Counted from the first letter of the stretch, positions 34,160 to 42,854 are shown. The stretch is DNA of 64,000 bases from Pseudomonas sp. ACM7 (GCF_004136015.1 NZ_CP024866.1:4723192-4787191); one strand, 5' to 3'. Translations and numbers: made by a program. The notes: generated by a model from the letters alone, not told the origin.

Positions 34160-34537
34160 TTACTTCCTGCGCGGGTTAGGGGTTGAGTAGCCCTTATAGC
34201 TACCATCGGCGTTGACGGGGGTAACGCCGAGGATGTCGTGGCTGTCTATTCCTCCTGGGAACGCGATTTCAACCTCCTTGCGGTGAGGCGAAATCATGCC
34301 GAGCCTTTTATTCACATCTATTCCGCGAATGTTTTTTATTACGTAGACGAAGCCATCATCAAAACCGTATCCCGTTGCGAACTTTATGGCCTCCTTTTCC
34401 GAGGTCGAAGTACTGACAAAAAAACTGGGAGGGCTTCGGTTGTCCAAGGCATGCAAGTAGAGATCCATGCTGTCTCCCAAGGGCTCAAACCCCGTTTCAA
34501 AAATCTCCCAGTCTTCTCGGGAGTCTCCGCGGTACAA
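34160..34537 (-). CDS. ADP-ribosyltransferase toxin domain (scabin/pierisin-like), 5' truncated
   Basis: The 125 residues form a C-terminal ADP-ribosyltransferase domain. LYRGDSRE holds the NAD-binding Arg, FVSTSTSEKEAIKFA the STS motif, and RKEVEIAFPGGI the E-x-E catalytic segment. Such domains modify DNA or proteins of target cells. The first possible start is a TTG at 34537, but the frame is open far upstream (Gly/Glu/Pro-rich linker to about 34614) and continues into prophage DNA without any start codon. I read it as the tail of a larger toxin cut off by the Mu-like prophage. Confidence 0.7.
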   Translation of the reverse strand: MYRGDSREDWEIFETGFEPLGDSMDLYLHALDNRSPPSFFVSTSTSEKEAIKFATGYGFDDGFVYVIKNIRGIDVNKRLGMISPHRKEVEIAFPGGIDSHDILGVTPVNADGSYKGYSTPNPRRK

Positions 34538-34614
34538 ATACCGATTTATTGGTTTCGTGGATGGAGCGCCGGGCTCCCCCTCATCAACACCCGCCTTCCC
34601 AGCCGGATCCTCAT

Positions 34615-34797
34615 TGTTTAGGACTGAGATAAATACCAGGGTAGCTGTGAGGTAAACCCGAGATACTCCGGGATTCGATGGTCCATGGTGATATGGGATT
34701 TGTAATTGAGTTGCAGCGAGTGCAATTGATATGACCCCGGTCTGTTGCTGGTGACCGGGGTGCAGTGAAGGCAGGCGAGGCTCTTTTGTTCCGGTGT
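34615..34797. other. Prophage left terminus with putative transposase-binding repeats
   Basis: Non-coding sequence between the toxin tail and mor. It begins with TG, as Mu-type ends do, and holds short imperfect repeats (GAGATAAATACC / GAGATACTCCGG; TGTAATTGAGTTG / TGCAATTGATATG) that could be transposase sites. The 5 bases before it (CTCAT) would be the target duplication. Confidence 0.45.
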
Positions 34798-35160
34798 TTA
34801 GTCATCCAGGTGGGGAGTGAACAGGTCGCCCTGGTCGCGAGCGATTACTGCTTGCCGCATCCTCTTAACCACCTTGTAAACAAACGCCAGTGAGATGTTG
34901 TGCTTCATGGCGATCTCGCGGTGGTTGCGCCCCTTCCACTCATCAAAAATCTGTTGATGCAGTTTCGAAGCCTGTATGTGAATACCTTTCGGCATATACA
35001 GCTGCTGGCCGCCCCAAACCGTAGCCATTTGCATGGCCACCTCAATACCGTGTGCTTCGGCGAGTTCGTCACTAACGTGAAGTGTTTCTTTCGCTGACTG
35101 GGTGACGTGGTCAGCCAAGGTCTGGAGCAGCTCGCCGGCCGTGCTGCTGGGCTCTTTCAT
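34798..35160 (-). CDS. mor: Mor-family transcription activator
   Basis: The 120-residue protein belongs to the Mor/C family, which turns on middle and late transcription in Mu-like phages by binding an interrupted dyad near the promoter. Visible features are the dimerisation segment VAMQMATVWGGQQLYMPKG and the C-terminal helix-turn-helix NHREIAMKHNISLAFVYKVV. It is the last gene of the leftward early operon and overlaps gemA by four bases. It is the only Mor/C member seen in the window, so it likely drives the three late dyads. Confidence 0.9.
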   Translation of the reverse strand: MKEPSSTAGELLQTLADHVTQSAKETLHVSDELAEAHGIEVAMQMATVWGGQQLYMPKGIHIQASKLHQQIFDEWKGRNHREIAMKHNISLAFVYKVVKRMRQAVIARDQGDLFTPHLDD

Positions 35161-35612
35161 ACACCCTCCTTATGGGTCACGCGACTCTGCCACTGCTTCA
35201 AGTTTTCAATTACACGACTGGCTTGGACGGCGGTGAGCCATTGCAGTGCTGACACCTTGGTCATACTCAGCACAAACTTCCCCAGAGCCTCCTCGGAAGG
35301 ATCGCGGACGGCGCCCAGACCATGCAGCGTCAGCCACAGCGAACGGATCTTCTTAGACTGCTCGTCGTTGGCCTTCGGTCGCTTTCCAGCCGCGTTTGGA
35401 CGAACCTTAAAGCCCCGCTGCTTGAGCTGTTCCAAAACCTTAACCAAGTTTGGAACGCTCAAGTCAGCGGTTGATGTCGCGCCGTCCAAACCATTCATAC
35501 CGGCCAGCATCATTCGATAGGTATCGTCATCCATGCGCAGCTCGCGCCGTGCAACATGAATCAGCTTGATGTAACGCAGTCGGTCTGGATTGGAAGACGT
35601 CATAGCGCTCAT
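35157..35612 (-). CDS. gemA: GemA-like regulatory protein (DUF1018)
   Basis: The 151-residue protein shows the DUF1018 pattern: YIKLIHVARRELRMDDDTYR, the middle basic linker, and SKKIRSLWLTLHGLGAVRDP. In Mu, GemA affects host gene expression and DNA supercoiling early in infection. It follows the DUF2786 gene by one base and overlaps mor, within the early operon. Confidence 0.9.
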   Translation of the reverse strand: MSAMTSSNPDRLRYIKLIHVARRELRMDDDTYRMMLAGMNGLDGATSTADLSVPNLVKVLEQLKQRGFKVRPNAAGKRPKANDEQSKKIRSLWLTLHGLGAVRDPSEEALGKFVLSMTKVSALQWLTAVQASRVIENLKQWQSRVTHKEGV

Positions 35613-35613
35613 T

Positions 35614-36309
35614 TCATCCCCCCATCGTCAGGAGTGCGCGTGGTTGATGGTTCACAGCTTTATGCAACTGGGCCGACTTACCGGCCTGGTAGCCAGCTGT
35701 TGACGCTCCCTCATCACGAGCTTTGACCTTGCGGCGTTTGAGATCCGCCTTTTCCAGATCCGGATGATGCTTGGCCATGTAGGCCTCGATTGCCTCTGCG
35801 ACGTTGTCCTCTATACCGGCAAATTCATCGACCTTGTGATACACGGCATCAATCCAGCCATTGGCAAAGTGATCCCCCCGTGCCACCTTCGTGGAGCGCT
35901 TGCACCGTTTCTGTGGCGGCAGGGCCAGAAAATCTCGCCGAGCCTTTTGCAGTTGCCGCTCCAACACCTCGTAGGCATACCCGGTAAGTTCTGGCGCCGC
36001 AGCGCAGCCAACGAATATGAACCCGCCGCCGCTGTGCCAGCTGTGTGTGATGATCATGCGAGTGCCAAAAGCGTGGGCACAAACGTGTGCAAGCCGAACC
36101 CGCCAGGTCGGCGGCTGCCCTTCAGAACCTGCAGCGATCTTGACTTCACCAGCCATGCTGGCCAGCACATCGCCCATCTCCAGGTTGTACAGCTCCATCA
36201 GCTTATGGGCCTGACGCAGAGCGATCTCTGCTTCATGTGGGTTGCTGGTTTTGGACTTGGCCATCTCCAGACACTTTTTGATCTTGTCGAGGGTGCGGTT
36301 CTCTTCCAT
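35614..36309 (-). CDS. DUF2786 domain phage protein
   Basis: A 231-residue protein opening MEENRTLDKIKKCLEMAKSK followed by HEAEIALRQAHKLMELYNL, the DUF2786 signature; the C-terminal part carries a basic region (KRCKRSTKVARGDHF). Common in early operons of Mu-like phages; function unknown. The start is the ATG right after the upstream gene's stop; a longer frame would overlap that gene by 69 bases. Confidence 0.82.
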   Translation of the reverse strand: MEENRTLDKIKKCLEMAKSKTSNPHEAEIALRQAHKLMELYNLEMGDVLASMAGEVKIAAGSEGQPPTWRVRLAHVCAHAFGTRMIITHSWHSGGGFIFVGCAAAPELTGYAYEVLERQLQKARRDFLALPPQKRCKRSTKVARGDHFANGWIDAVYHKVDEFAGIEDNVAEAIEAYMAKHHPDLEKADLKRRKVKARDEGASTAGYQAGKSAQLHKAVNHQPRALLTMGG

Positions 36310-36310
36310 C

Positions 36311-36937
36311 TCACACCCCCGCAATATCGAGGCTAATGGCGCGGTACTGGTCCGAGTCTCCGATCCGCTCATACACACGGATATAGGACTTGGAGCCGAC
36401 CACCTGGCACGCTTCGCCGATGGCCTGCATAGCCCGCTGCCAGCGCTCGTCCTTGATATCTAGGCGGCGCAACGCAAGAACCCGAGCGGTACGGATCTCA
36501 CCCTGAGAGTCAGTGCGGAATGCGTCATTGGCTAGGGTGGCTACCTCTGGCCGAGCCCCTTGGGTCCAGTCGCGCAGGCATTCGTCAATCAAAGCGCGTG
36601 CTGCCTGCAGACGTTCATCGAAAGCAATCGACTCCTGCACTGAACGCTGGATTTTGAAGCGGCCATCGAAGCTATAAAGAGTGACATTGCCTTTCTTGCC
36701 ACCGAGTTTGATGTCGTACTGTTCCGCGCTCAGTTCGATAAAGGCCTCAATGTCACCAAACGCGACTGCCTTGAAGTCGACCAGTTCGGAGTTGAGTTCA
36801 CTGGCGCGATCCACCAGATGACGCACCAGACGATCCCGCTCGACATCGATGGGCTTGATCAAGCTTTCCGGCACCATGCGGCCTTGTGCGTCTTGCCAGA
36901 AACCTGCAGGTACTAAAGGTTGTGGGGCGTCATTCAT
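36311..36937 (-). CDS. DUF3164 family phage protein
   Basis: The 208-residue protein has the DUF3164 layout: FWQDAQGRMVPESLIKP near the N-terminus, ERDRLVRHLVDRASELN, and a central strand-rich part (GNVTLYSFDGRFKIQRSV). It is typical of transposable-phage early operons; the role is unknown. Start chosen at MNDAPQPLV, overlapping the upstream stop by eight bases. Confidence 0.85.
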   Translation of the reverse strand: MNDAPQPLVPAGFWQDAQGRMVPESLIKPIDVERDRLVRHLVDRASELNSELVDFKAVAFGDIEAFIELSAEQYDIKLGGKKGNVTLYSFDGRFKIQRSVQESIAFDERLQAARALIDECLRDWTQGARPEVATLANDAFRTDSQGEIRTARVLALRRLDIKDERWQRAMQAIGEACQVVGSKSYIRVYERIGDSDQYRAISLDIAGV

Positions 36938-37172
36938 TATCTTCGTCCTTGCTGTTGGTGGCGCCGTTGAGGCTGGCTTTTTGAAGCACTTCGATGATGT
37001 CCCGAATGCCGACTGCATGACTTTCGGGTTTGTTTTGCGTTGCAGCGGTCAACCTGGTGATCGCATTGGCCACACCTTTCGGTGTGTAAATCTGTTCACC
37101 AAGCGACTCAACGAGATCAAGTGCGAATTGCCGACCTTGCACACGCATGTACTGGTTGATCGGTGCAGTCAT
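36930..37172 (-). CDS. Small early phage protein, 80 aa
   Basis: The product begins MTAPINQYMRVQGRQFALD and ends in an acidic tail (TNSKDEDNE). Soluble, with no domain recognised. It overlaps its neighbours by a few bases on both sides, so it belongs to the early operon. A longer in-frame start is possible but lies inside the next gene. Confidence 0.65.
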   Translation of the reverse strand: MTAPINQYMRVQGRQFALDLVESLGEQIYTPKGVANAITRLTAATQNKPESHAVGIRDIIEVLQKASLNGATNSKDEDNE

Positions 37173-37486
37173 TGGTCCTGCTCCTTCACCAGGGAAAACC
37201 ATGAAACGTTGATGCCACGGATCTGCACGGAGTGACGGGTCTGGTGATTCCGAGTCTTGCTGCTTTGGCTGCGAATCTCGTGAGCAAACCGGCGTGCGAT
37301 CACATCGACATCGTCTATCGAGATAACGATGCGTTTTTCGAGGAGGTTCAGCTCCTGGACGGAAACGCCCGCAGCGTGGATATCACGGGTCAGTTCGTTG
37401 AACGTCGACAGCAACGGCTGAAACTCTGGCGCCAAGAGGCTCAGCGGTGGCTTTGGTTGCGGTGGCACAAGGGAAAGATTAGGCAT
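37169..37486 (-). CDS. Early phage protein, 105 aa
   Basis: Pro-rich N-terminus (MPNLSLVPPQPKPPLSLL) and a helical/strand middle (VSVQELNLLEKRIVISIDD). No family recognised. It lies between the B-type ATPase gene (one base gap) and the 80-aa gene (four-base overlap) and is clearly part of the early operon. Confidence 0.65.
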   Translation of the reverse strand: MPNLSLVPPQPKPPLSLLAPEFQPLLSTFNELTRDIHAAGVSVQELNLLEKRIVISIDDVDVIARRFAHEIRSQSSKTRNHQTRHSVQIRGINVSWFSLVKEQDQ

Positions 37487-37487
37487 G

Positions 37488-38672
37488 TCACACCCCCTTC
37501 ACGATGTCGGCGTTGACCACGGGCACACCCAGCTCAGCGGCAAGGTTCATCGCAGCAATCACCAGGTTGCCGATGGCAAGCGGATACAGAAGCGAGATCG
37601 ATTCATCGCGTCCCCCACGTCGGCCTGTCTGAGACAGTCGAGCGACGACAGCTTGAATACCGCTATCGTCGATAACTTCGCGCAGGTCTTTGCCTGCACG
37701 TTCAAAGCGGAACCGCAAAAACTCATCGAGACGCCCACCTTCGATTGGGGGCAGTGTCACGCGTTCGCAGCGCTGCACGACTTCACGCACATCAGCGTTG
37801 CGTTCACTCAGTTTTACGCCCAGCTCAGGCTGGCCGATCATGATGATGCTGACCAGTTTGGTGAATCCAATCTCCAGTTCTAGAATGCGTTTGAGGTGCT
37901 TGAGGGTAGGGATCGGCAGGCTATGCGCCTCTTCGATGATCAGGCAGTGACGGAAGCCAGCGGCATGTGACTCCTTGAGAACACGGTGCAGTTGAGCAAA
38001 GCGCGCCTCTGGGCTGCTCTTGGCTTTTTCCAGCGGCGCGACAGCGGCCATCATCGACTCGGCGATGTGGGTGCTTTTCAGCGACTTGCCCTTGGTGTCG
38101 TTGTCTTCGGACGCCAGCACATAGGGTTCGATGATGAGGACCGGGTCATTGTTCTCCAGCAGGCGGTTGACCAAGTCACGGCGTAGCGTACTTTTTCCCG
38201 CTCCCGATTCGCCCTCGATAGCCAAGAAGCCACCGTGGCGTGCGACCTGGTACATAGCCTCTCGAACATAGCGAATATCAGGACTGACCCACATGTCCTT
38301 GCCGCTTTGCAGCTCGTCAAAAGGGTCGCGAAACAGGCCGAACACCTTTCGGGTAGCTGCCTTCAATGTTTGTTTTGGTAGTAGCATGGGTTCGTCCTCC
38401 CCGGACGGCTCTTCATTTAGGGCCGGATCTGTCGTGTTGGCGCACGGCAGGTCCACTTTTTCAAATGCATTGGCGATGTCGGCATCATTGGCCCCTGACT
38501 CGACCAGGAACGCTCGGATGCGTCCCTGCAAGTCCGTACTGTCCAAGCTGCGTGGCCATTGACCATGGTTAATCAGTTGGGCGACTGTGGCCGCACTCAG
38601 CTTCAGTGATTCAGCCAAGGCCGATTGAGGTCGGCCAACTCCCTGCAATACCTGCTTTAACTTCAACATCAC
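37488..38672 (-). CDS. Mu B-like transposition ATPase
   Basis: The 394-residue AAA+ ATPase chooses target DNA and activates the A transposase. An N-terminal helix-turn-helix (SALAESLKLSAATVAQLINHG) is followed by Walker A GESGAGKS near residue 157, Walker B CLIIEEAHSL near 245, and a sensor region (SIIMIGQPELGVKLSERN). The gene overlaps the transposase stop by four bases, giving coupled translation. Confidence 0.92.
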   Translation of the reverse strand: MMLKLKQVLQGVGRPQSALAESLKLSAATVAQLINHGQWPRSLDSTDLQGRIRAFLVESGANDADIANAFEKVDLPCANTTDPALNEEPSGEDEPMLLPKQTLKAATRKVFGLFRDPFDELQSGKDMWVSPDIRYVREAMYQVARHGGFLAIEGESGAGKSTLRRDLVNRLLENNDPVLIIEPYVLASEDNDTKGKSLKSTHIAESMMAAVAPLEKAKSSPEARFAQLHRVLKESHAAGFRHCLIIEEAHSLPIPTLKHLKRILELEIGFTKLVSIIMIGQPELGVKLSERNADVREVVQRCERVTLPPIEGGRLDEFLRFRFERAGKDLREVIDDSGIQAVVARLSQTGRRGGRDESISLLYPLAIGNLVIAAMNLAAELGVPVVNADIVKGV

Positions 38673-40444
38673 TCACCTCCAGCTGCGGACCGCACCAAGC
38701 TGAGCGGCTGGCGCATCACCTCTGTAGGTCGGTTCAGCTCAGCCTCAATGGCGTCGAGCTGCTCATGGGGAACACCGTCAGGAAACCGCTGCTGCAACCA
38801 GGCGAAGGTTTCGCCCGACCAAACAGAGCCCAACCGGGCGCGAAGTAGCTTCGCCGCCTCCACATGCGTGAGTGAAGTTTGCTCAATCGTGGGTACGTTC
38901 ACGTCCAGCGAAGTGCCACGGCGTGGCATGTAGGCCGGCAGCAATGTGTCGGTGACGTGTTTGTGAGGATCAATCAGGCCACCGAACGGCACAGCCTTGG
39001 CCTTGCGAGCGGCCTCGGCGTCAGCTTGATTGGTGGTGCCGGTAGCCAGCTGTTCCAGCACCTTCCGCGATGCCTGGGCCGGGGTTTCGGCATGGCTCTT
39101 GTATTGCTCACCAATCGTTGCCGAGGTCTCGGCAAAGCCAAACTCGTCCATCTCGATCCGCTCGATGACGTGATAGTTTTCCCGGCCGTCTTCCCCGACC
39201 AGTACTGCGATGGCCGCATCCTTATCGCGCCAGCAATTGCGGGTGATCAACAGCTTTTCACCAACCATTACACCCGGTACCGAGCTGACATCGAACTGAG
39301 CGCCACGGAACGAAACACGCAACAAGTTGCTGACCTTGCGGTACTCCGGTGTGCTGACCGCCAGCTCCCGGCAGACCTCAATGCTGGGAGCCAAGCGCAG
39401 CTGTTCCTGCTTGATCAACTGCCACACGCCATACCGGGTGCGTCGTGTACGGGTGTGAATCGAGGTGGCGTTGTAGTAACGCATCCACTGGCCGGCCCAG
39501 GTGTTGATCTGCTCCAGGGTTTTCGCTGCTTGAAACTTCAACGCACTCTCAAACTCACGCTCAACGATGTTGTGCGCCTGTTCGACCTGGCCTTTTGCAC
39601 GTGCATTACCGACCTGGTTGATGATCAAGTCGATTGACATGGCACGGCACAGATTGCGAAAAATGCCACTGGTCATGGCCGCACCTGGGTCGGTCATTAG
39701 CATCCAGGGCACGCCATGAAACGGATCTGACTCGTGGCGTTTTTGCATCGCATTGATCAATACGTTGCACAGGTTCTCGGCAGACTCAGCACCCAGCACG
39801 TACTCCAGGTACAAAGTACCGCTGGTGTGATCGGTGACCACGTAGCGCCACAACCGCTGGCGCTCGATCTTCTTCAGGTTGCCGGGCTTGCCGTCATAGA
39901 ATTCGGCCTTGTTCATTACCCGCGCTCCGTCATCAGCGAGGTAGAACTGCGTCGAGATCGATGCGTCCACCTGCCAAACATGGTTGGGGTGATTGCTGGC
40001 CAACGACACGGCTGGTGCGTCATGTAACAACTGGTCAGGGTGCAACTTGTAACTCTGCAGGGCGCGGCTGATTGCGCCGCTGGTTAATGGACGCAGTAGG
40101 CCGGTCCCTTCATCCACCCGACCGGCCACAATCAGACCGTTGCTGCGCAGCCGCTCGACGGCTCGCTCTATGGTGGATAGCTGTTTGTTGTTGGCGCGGA
40201 TTGACTCCAGCAATACGGCTGATATCAAGCGAGCCTCTTCCAACGGCAAGGCGCTGTTGCCCGCATCACTGCGACGTTTACGCGGCTTGACCACTCGGAC
40301 CTCCTTCAGCTTGCGCTGAAGTGTTTGGATGGAAACACCCAGTTCAACTGCGCCCGCCTGGTAGACGGCAGTGCGCTGGCCATGCGGAGCGTTGTCTGCC
40401 CGTTGGGCGATCTGGGCCAGTTGTTGGGTCTGAACCGGGTTCAT
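38669..40444 (-). CDS. Mu A-type DDE transposase
   Basis: The 591-residue transposase cuts phage ends and joins them to target DNA. The RNase-H-like core begins HVWQVDASIST (first Asp near 158), the second Asp is in LMTDPGAAM near 251 and the Glu in KGQVEQAHNIVERE near 288; the C-terminal Mu-type beta-barrel domain follows. An N-terminal helix-turn-helix should bind the phage ends. It is in the leftward early operon just before the B gene. Confidence 0.93.
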   Translation of the reverse strand: MNPVQTQQLAQIAQRADNAPHGQRTAVYQAGAVELGVSIQTLQRKLKEVRVVKPRKRRSDAGNSALPLEEARLISAVLLESIRANNKQLSTIERAVERLRSNGLIVAGRVDEGTGLLRPLTSGAISRALQSYKLHPDQLLHDAPAVSLASNHPNHVWQVDASISTQFYLADDGARVMNKAEFYDGKPGNLKKIERQRLWRYVVTDHTSGTLYLEYVLGAESAENLCNVLINAMQKRHESDPFHGVPWMLMTDPGAAMTSGIFRNLCRAMSIDLIINQVGNARAKGQVEQAHNIVEREFESALKFQAAKTLEQINTWAGQWMRYYNATSIHTRTRRTRYGVWQLIKQEQLRLAPSIEVCRELAVSTPEYRKVSNLLRVSFRGAQFDVSSVPGVMVGEKLLITRNCWRDKDAAIAVLVGEDGRENYHVIERIEMDEFGFAETSATIGEQYKSHAETPAQASRKVLEQLATGTTNQADAEAARKAKAVPFGGLIDPHKHVTDTLLPAYMPRRGTSLDVNVPTIEQTSLTHVEAAKLLRARLGSVWSGETFAWLQQRFPDGVPHEQLDAIEAELNRPTEVMRQPLSLVRSAAGGE

Positions 40445-40447
40445 GGT

Positions 40448-41383
40448 TTAAGCCTCGGCCGCGTTCAACCACACAGGATCGCCATCCAACTGCTCTGGCA
40501 GATGGAACTCGCTGCGAACCGATGCAAGGGTGATTTCAAGTTGGCGAATCAAAGCGGCTTTGAAGGAACGATGGTCTTCGCCGCTTTCAGTGGCGTGTGC
40601 TTCCAGCTTGGTAAAGCCCTCGCGCAGTGAGCCGAGGATGCTGGCTTCCGCCTCGTAGGCGACGGCTGCCACTTCCTGGCGCAGTTCTTTCGCGGCTTCA
40701 TTCGCTGGCATCGATTGAATGCGCTTGCGGGTTTTCTCCAGTTCTTGCTTGGTGGTATCCAGCTCTTTGGTTTTCTTCGCCATGACTTCGCTTTGCGCTT
40801 CATAGTCGGCGTTGGATTCGTCAAGCCGCTGGGTCAGCTCTTCTTTTTCCTTGGCGTGTTTGGCGATGATTTCTTCCGCAAGATCAATGAACGCATCTTT
40901 GTCACCAGCTTTTGCCACCTCAATGAGCGCAGCTTGCTGATCTTCTGGAAGGCGCCGGTATTGACGCATCTCGCGGTAGCCGATGCCCATTCTGGACATG
41001 GATTCGAGTGCTTCCTCTCCGAAGGTGCGAAGGTTTGATATGTCCTGATCTGCCTTCTCTCGGGACATCCCCAACAGCCCGCAGAACTCTTCCCAAGTAC
41101 CTTGAAACTGGTAACCGTTACCACTTTGCTTGCCAGCCAATGCCCTGTAGAGCTTGTTTTCTTTCACATAGGCCAATTTTGAACTGGTAACCGTTACCGA
41201 AAATTTGGCAAAGGCATCCGACATTTGCGCCTGGCCAAGGAGCTGATTGACGAGATCTCGGTCTTCGCCATGAGCAGATTGGATCGTTGCCATCAAGTTC
41301 TGATCAGCAGTCAGCGCAGCACCATCCAGTGCGGGCAGATCAATTGCCTCAGCGACTTCCTGTAGTTTGCGTCCCATTTTCAT
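40448..41383 (-). CDS. Early phage DNA-binding/coiled-coil protein
   Basis: A 311-residue protein. Residues up to about 155 hold helix-turn-helix-like segments (WEEFCGLLGMSREKADQDISN), then there is a long coiled coil (about 165-230: EEIIAKHAKEKEELTQRLDE onward) and a helical tail. It may be a partition- or replication-accessory protein. The start at 41383 follows AAGGGG; four bases separate its stop from the transposase start. Common in BcepMu-like early operons; role unproven. Confidence 0.75.
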   Translation of the reverse strand: MKMGRKLQEVAEAIDLPALDGAALTADQNLMATIQSAHGEDRDLVNQLLGQAQMSDAFAKFSVTVTSSKLAYVKENKLYRALAGKQSGNGYQFQGTWEEFCGLLGMSREKADQDISNLRTFGEEALESMSRMGIGYREMRQYRRLPEDQQAALIEVAKAGDKDAFIDLAEEIIAKHAKEKEELTQRLDESNADYEAQSEVMAKKTKELDTTKQELEKTRKRIQSMPANEAAKELRQEVAAVAYEAEASILGSLREGFTKLEAHATESGEDHRSFKAALIRQLEITLASVRSEFHLPEQLDGDPVWLNAAEA

Positions 41384-41387
41384 CCCC

Positions 41388-41690
41388 TTATTTCATTGAG
41401 CCAGCAGCGATACGTTGATTGATTTCCTGCATCCGGTCGGTCAACCGGGCCATGTGTTCGGCATGGGCTTGTGCGATTTGCAACATGCCTACGGAATGAG
41501 CGAACCGGCCGTTGTCCAGCTTCACCGCTAGCCCTTCCTCAATCAGGGTTTGCATGGCGCGGGTGATGTTGCTGGGGCTGTCGTGAGCCAATTGAGCCAG
41601 TTCGGTATTGCTGAGACCGGTGACGGTGTGGCCCTTCAGAGCCTTGAGGACACGCAACACCCGTGCAGCTGCAGAGACGGTGCGGCTCAT
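41388..41690 (-). CDS. Winged-helix DNA-binding phage protein
   Basis: The 100-residue protein has an IclR/MarR-like winged helix (ALKGHTVTGLSNTELAQLAH, then SPSNITRAMQTLIEEGLAVK) and a C-terminal helix. Start chosen at 41690 because GGAGGGGC precedes it and ATGA overlaps the upstream stop; a longer in-frame frame would run through the upstream gene. Likely an early regulator. Confidence 0.75.
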   Translation of the reverse strand: MSRTVSAAARVLRVLKALKGHTVTGLSNTELAQLAHDSPSNITRAMQTLIEEGLAVKLDNGRFAHSVGMLQIAQAHAEHMARLTDRMQEINQRIAAGSMK

Positions 41691-42166
41691 GGTTGCCCCT
41701 CCAGTTCGAGTTGTGGCTGCTGGGTTTGGCTGACATTGCCCCGGTGCCAGGCAAGCCCCTCCATCGCCGCCTGAATGGCAGCAAGGGTTTCCTCGGCTTC
41801 GCAGTTGTTGGCATAGAAGGCCAACAGCTTTCCGGTCGCAGTGGTCAGCATTTCCTGTAGGGCTTGAGTGTCCTGTGCTGTGCACTTGCGGCCAGTTGGT
41901 ATGGCAATGGTCAGTCGCCCCGAGCTGGCGGCGATCCAGCGAGTGACATAATCGCAACCACAAGCCCGCTCATAAGGAAGGATCAAATTGGCCGGCATGC
42001 GTCCGGTCTGCAGCCACTTGTAAACCGACCAGTGATCGGTCACCCCCATCTCATCGGCGATACGCTCCACGCCTTTGTTGTGAGCTTCCTTTGCATAGTC
42101 CTTACACAACTCCATTGCATGGCGCAGTGAGGTCGGTTGGGCGTTCTTCCAGCGGCGGCGGTTCAT
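41687..42166 (-). CDS. Early phage DNA-binding protein, 159 aa
   Basis: Starts MNRRRWKNAQPTSLRHAMEL and contains a helix-turn-helix-like segment (VERIADEMGVTDHWSVYKWL) followed by a part (LILPYERACGCDYVTRWIAA) with two nearby cysteines. Typical of the second or third gene in Mu-like early operons. Start at 42166, although the frame opens at 42214, because the shorter form matches the pattern of such proteins. Confidence 0.7.
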   Translation of the reverse strand: MNRRRWKNAQPTSLRHAMELCKDYAKEAHNKGVERIADEMGVTDHWSVYKWLQTGRMPANLILPYERACGCDYVTRWIAASSGRLTIAIPTGRKCTAQDTQALQEMLTTATGKLLAFYANNCEAEETLAAIQAAMEGLAWHRGNVSQTQQPQLELEGQP

Positions 42167-42277
42167 TGGAAAGTCCCCAATAGAGCGTCTTCCAAACAAA
42201 CCGAACGTTTGCACCTAGGCAAAAGGATTACTCCAGGCGCAATGTTTTCGGGTACATTCGCTAACAGGAACATGGCT

Positions 42278-42520
42278 ATGACCGACCGTATTGATAGGCT
42301 TGAAGCGCAACTGAATGCCCTGGCGCAGGGTTGGTTGCGTCTTGCCGCTGCTCTTGAAGTAGGAGGAGTCGTTGCTCCTGGACAAATTGACCAGTCGCTG
42401 CGGTCTGCTCGCTGGCCTGGACAGCTGTTTGAGTCTGAGTCAGTGACGACAGCTGAATGGTTGTGCGATCAGTTAGCTCAGGCGCGAGACGTTCGCCAAT
42501 CGCGGGAGCTGCATGATTGA
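42278..42520 (+). CDS. Small phage protein opposing the early operon, 80 aa
   Basis: A rightward gene between two leftward ones. The product is a coiled-coil-like helix (MTDRIDRLEAQLNALAQGWL) followed by a short helical C-terminus (TTAEWLCDQLAQARDVRQS). AGGA lies eight bases upstream of this ATG; an ATG at 42272 is also possible. Function unknown. If transcribed it would run antisense into early transcripts. Confidence 0.55.
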   Translation: MTDRIDRLEAQLNALAQGWLRLAAALEVGGVVAPGQIDQSLRSARWPGQLFESESVTTAEWLCDQLAQARDVRQSRELHD

Positions 42521-42556
42521 AGCCGAAGCAGTCAGTGCGTAGCTGTGAGGTTTTCA

Positions 42557-42769
42557 TCATGCTGCCAACGCTGCGGAAGGCTTGAGACCAAGCTTCACCG
42601 CAATATCATGGGCTTTGCCGTAATGGGCTTTGGCCTGGCCATTGAGGACGCGGTACACCTCGTTACGGGTGTAGTCGTTTTCGATAGCCCATTGAGTGAT
42701 CGTTTTGCCGGCACGACGAAAGTTTTCTTTCACCTGGTCGGCAGTTAGGGCTTTGGCATGGGTGGCCAT
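42557..42769 (-). CDS. Ner-like early regulator (first gene of the leftward operon)
   Basis: The 70-residue protein is a small helix-turn-helix regulator: LTADQVKENFRRAGKTITQW then DYTRNEVYRVLNGQAKAHYG. It takes the place of Mu Ner, which damps early and repressor transcription, and diverges from the repressor gene. AGGAGC precedes the ATG; a longer in-frame start lies inside the operator region. Confidence 0.78.
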   Translation of the reverse strand: MATHAKALTADQVKENFRRAGKTITQWAIENDYTRNEVYRVLNGQAKAHYGKAHDIAVKLGLKPSAALAA

Positions 42770-42820
42770 GGTGGTGGCTCCTGTGATGCAAAGATAATAG
42801 GTTTGTGTGGCAATCATGAT

Positions 42821-42838
42821 GGTATCTAAAAGAATACC
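42821..42838. promoter_or_regulatory. Putative repressor operator between divergent early regulators
   Basis: GGTAT-N8-ATACC forms an inverted repeat in the 85-base gap between the Ner-like and repressor genes, where early promoters and operators of Mu-like phages lie. Confidence 0.5.
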
Positions 42839-42854
42839 TGTCAAGTGGTGAGAT

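Noticed and set aside
34611..34805. A leftward 64-codon frame at the prophage left end
   Set aside because: It lies over the predicted phage terminus and its repeats; composition is not protein-like and no ribosome binding site is present.
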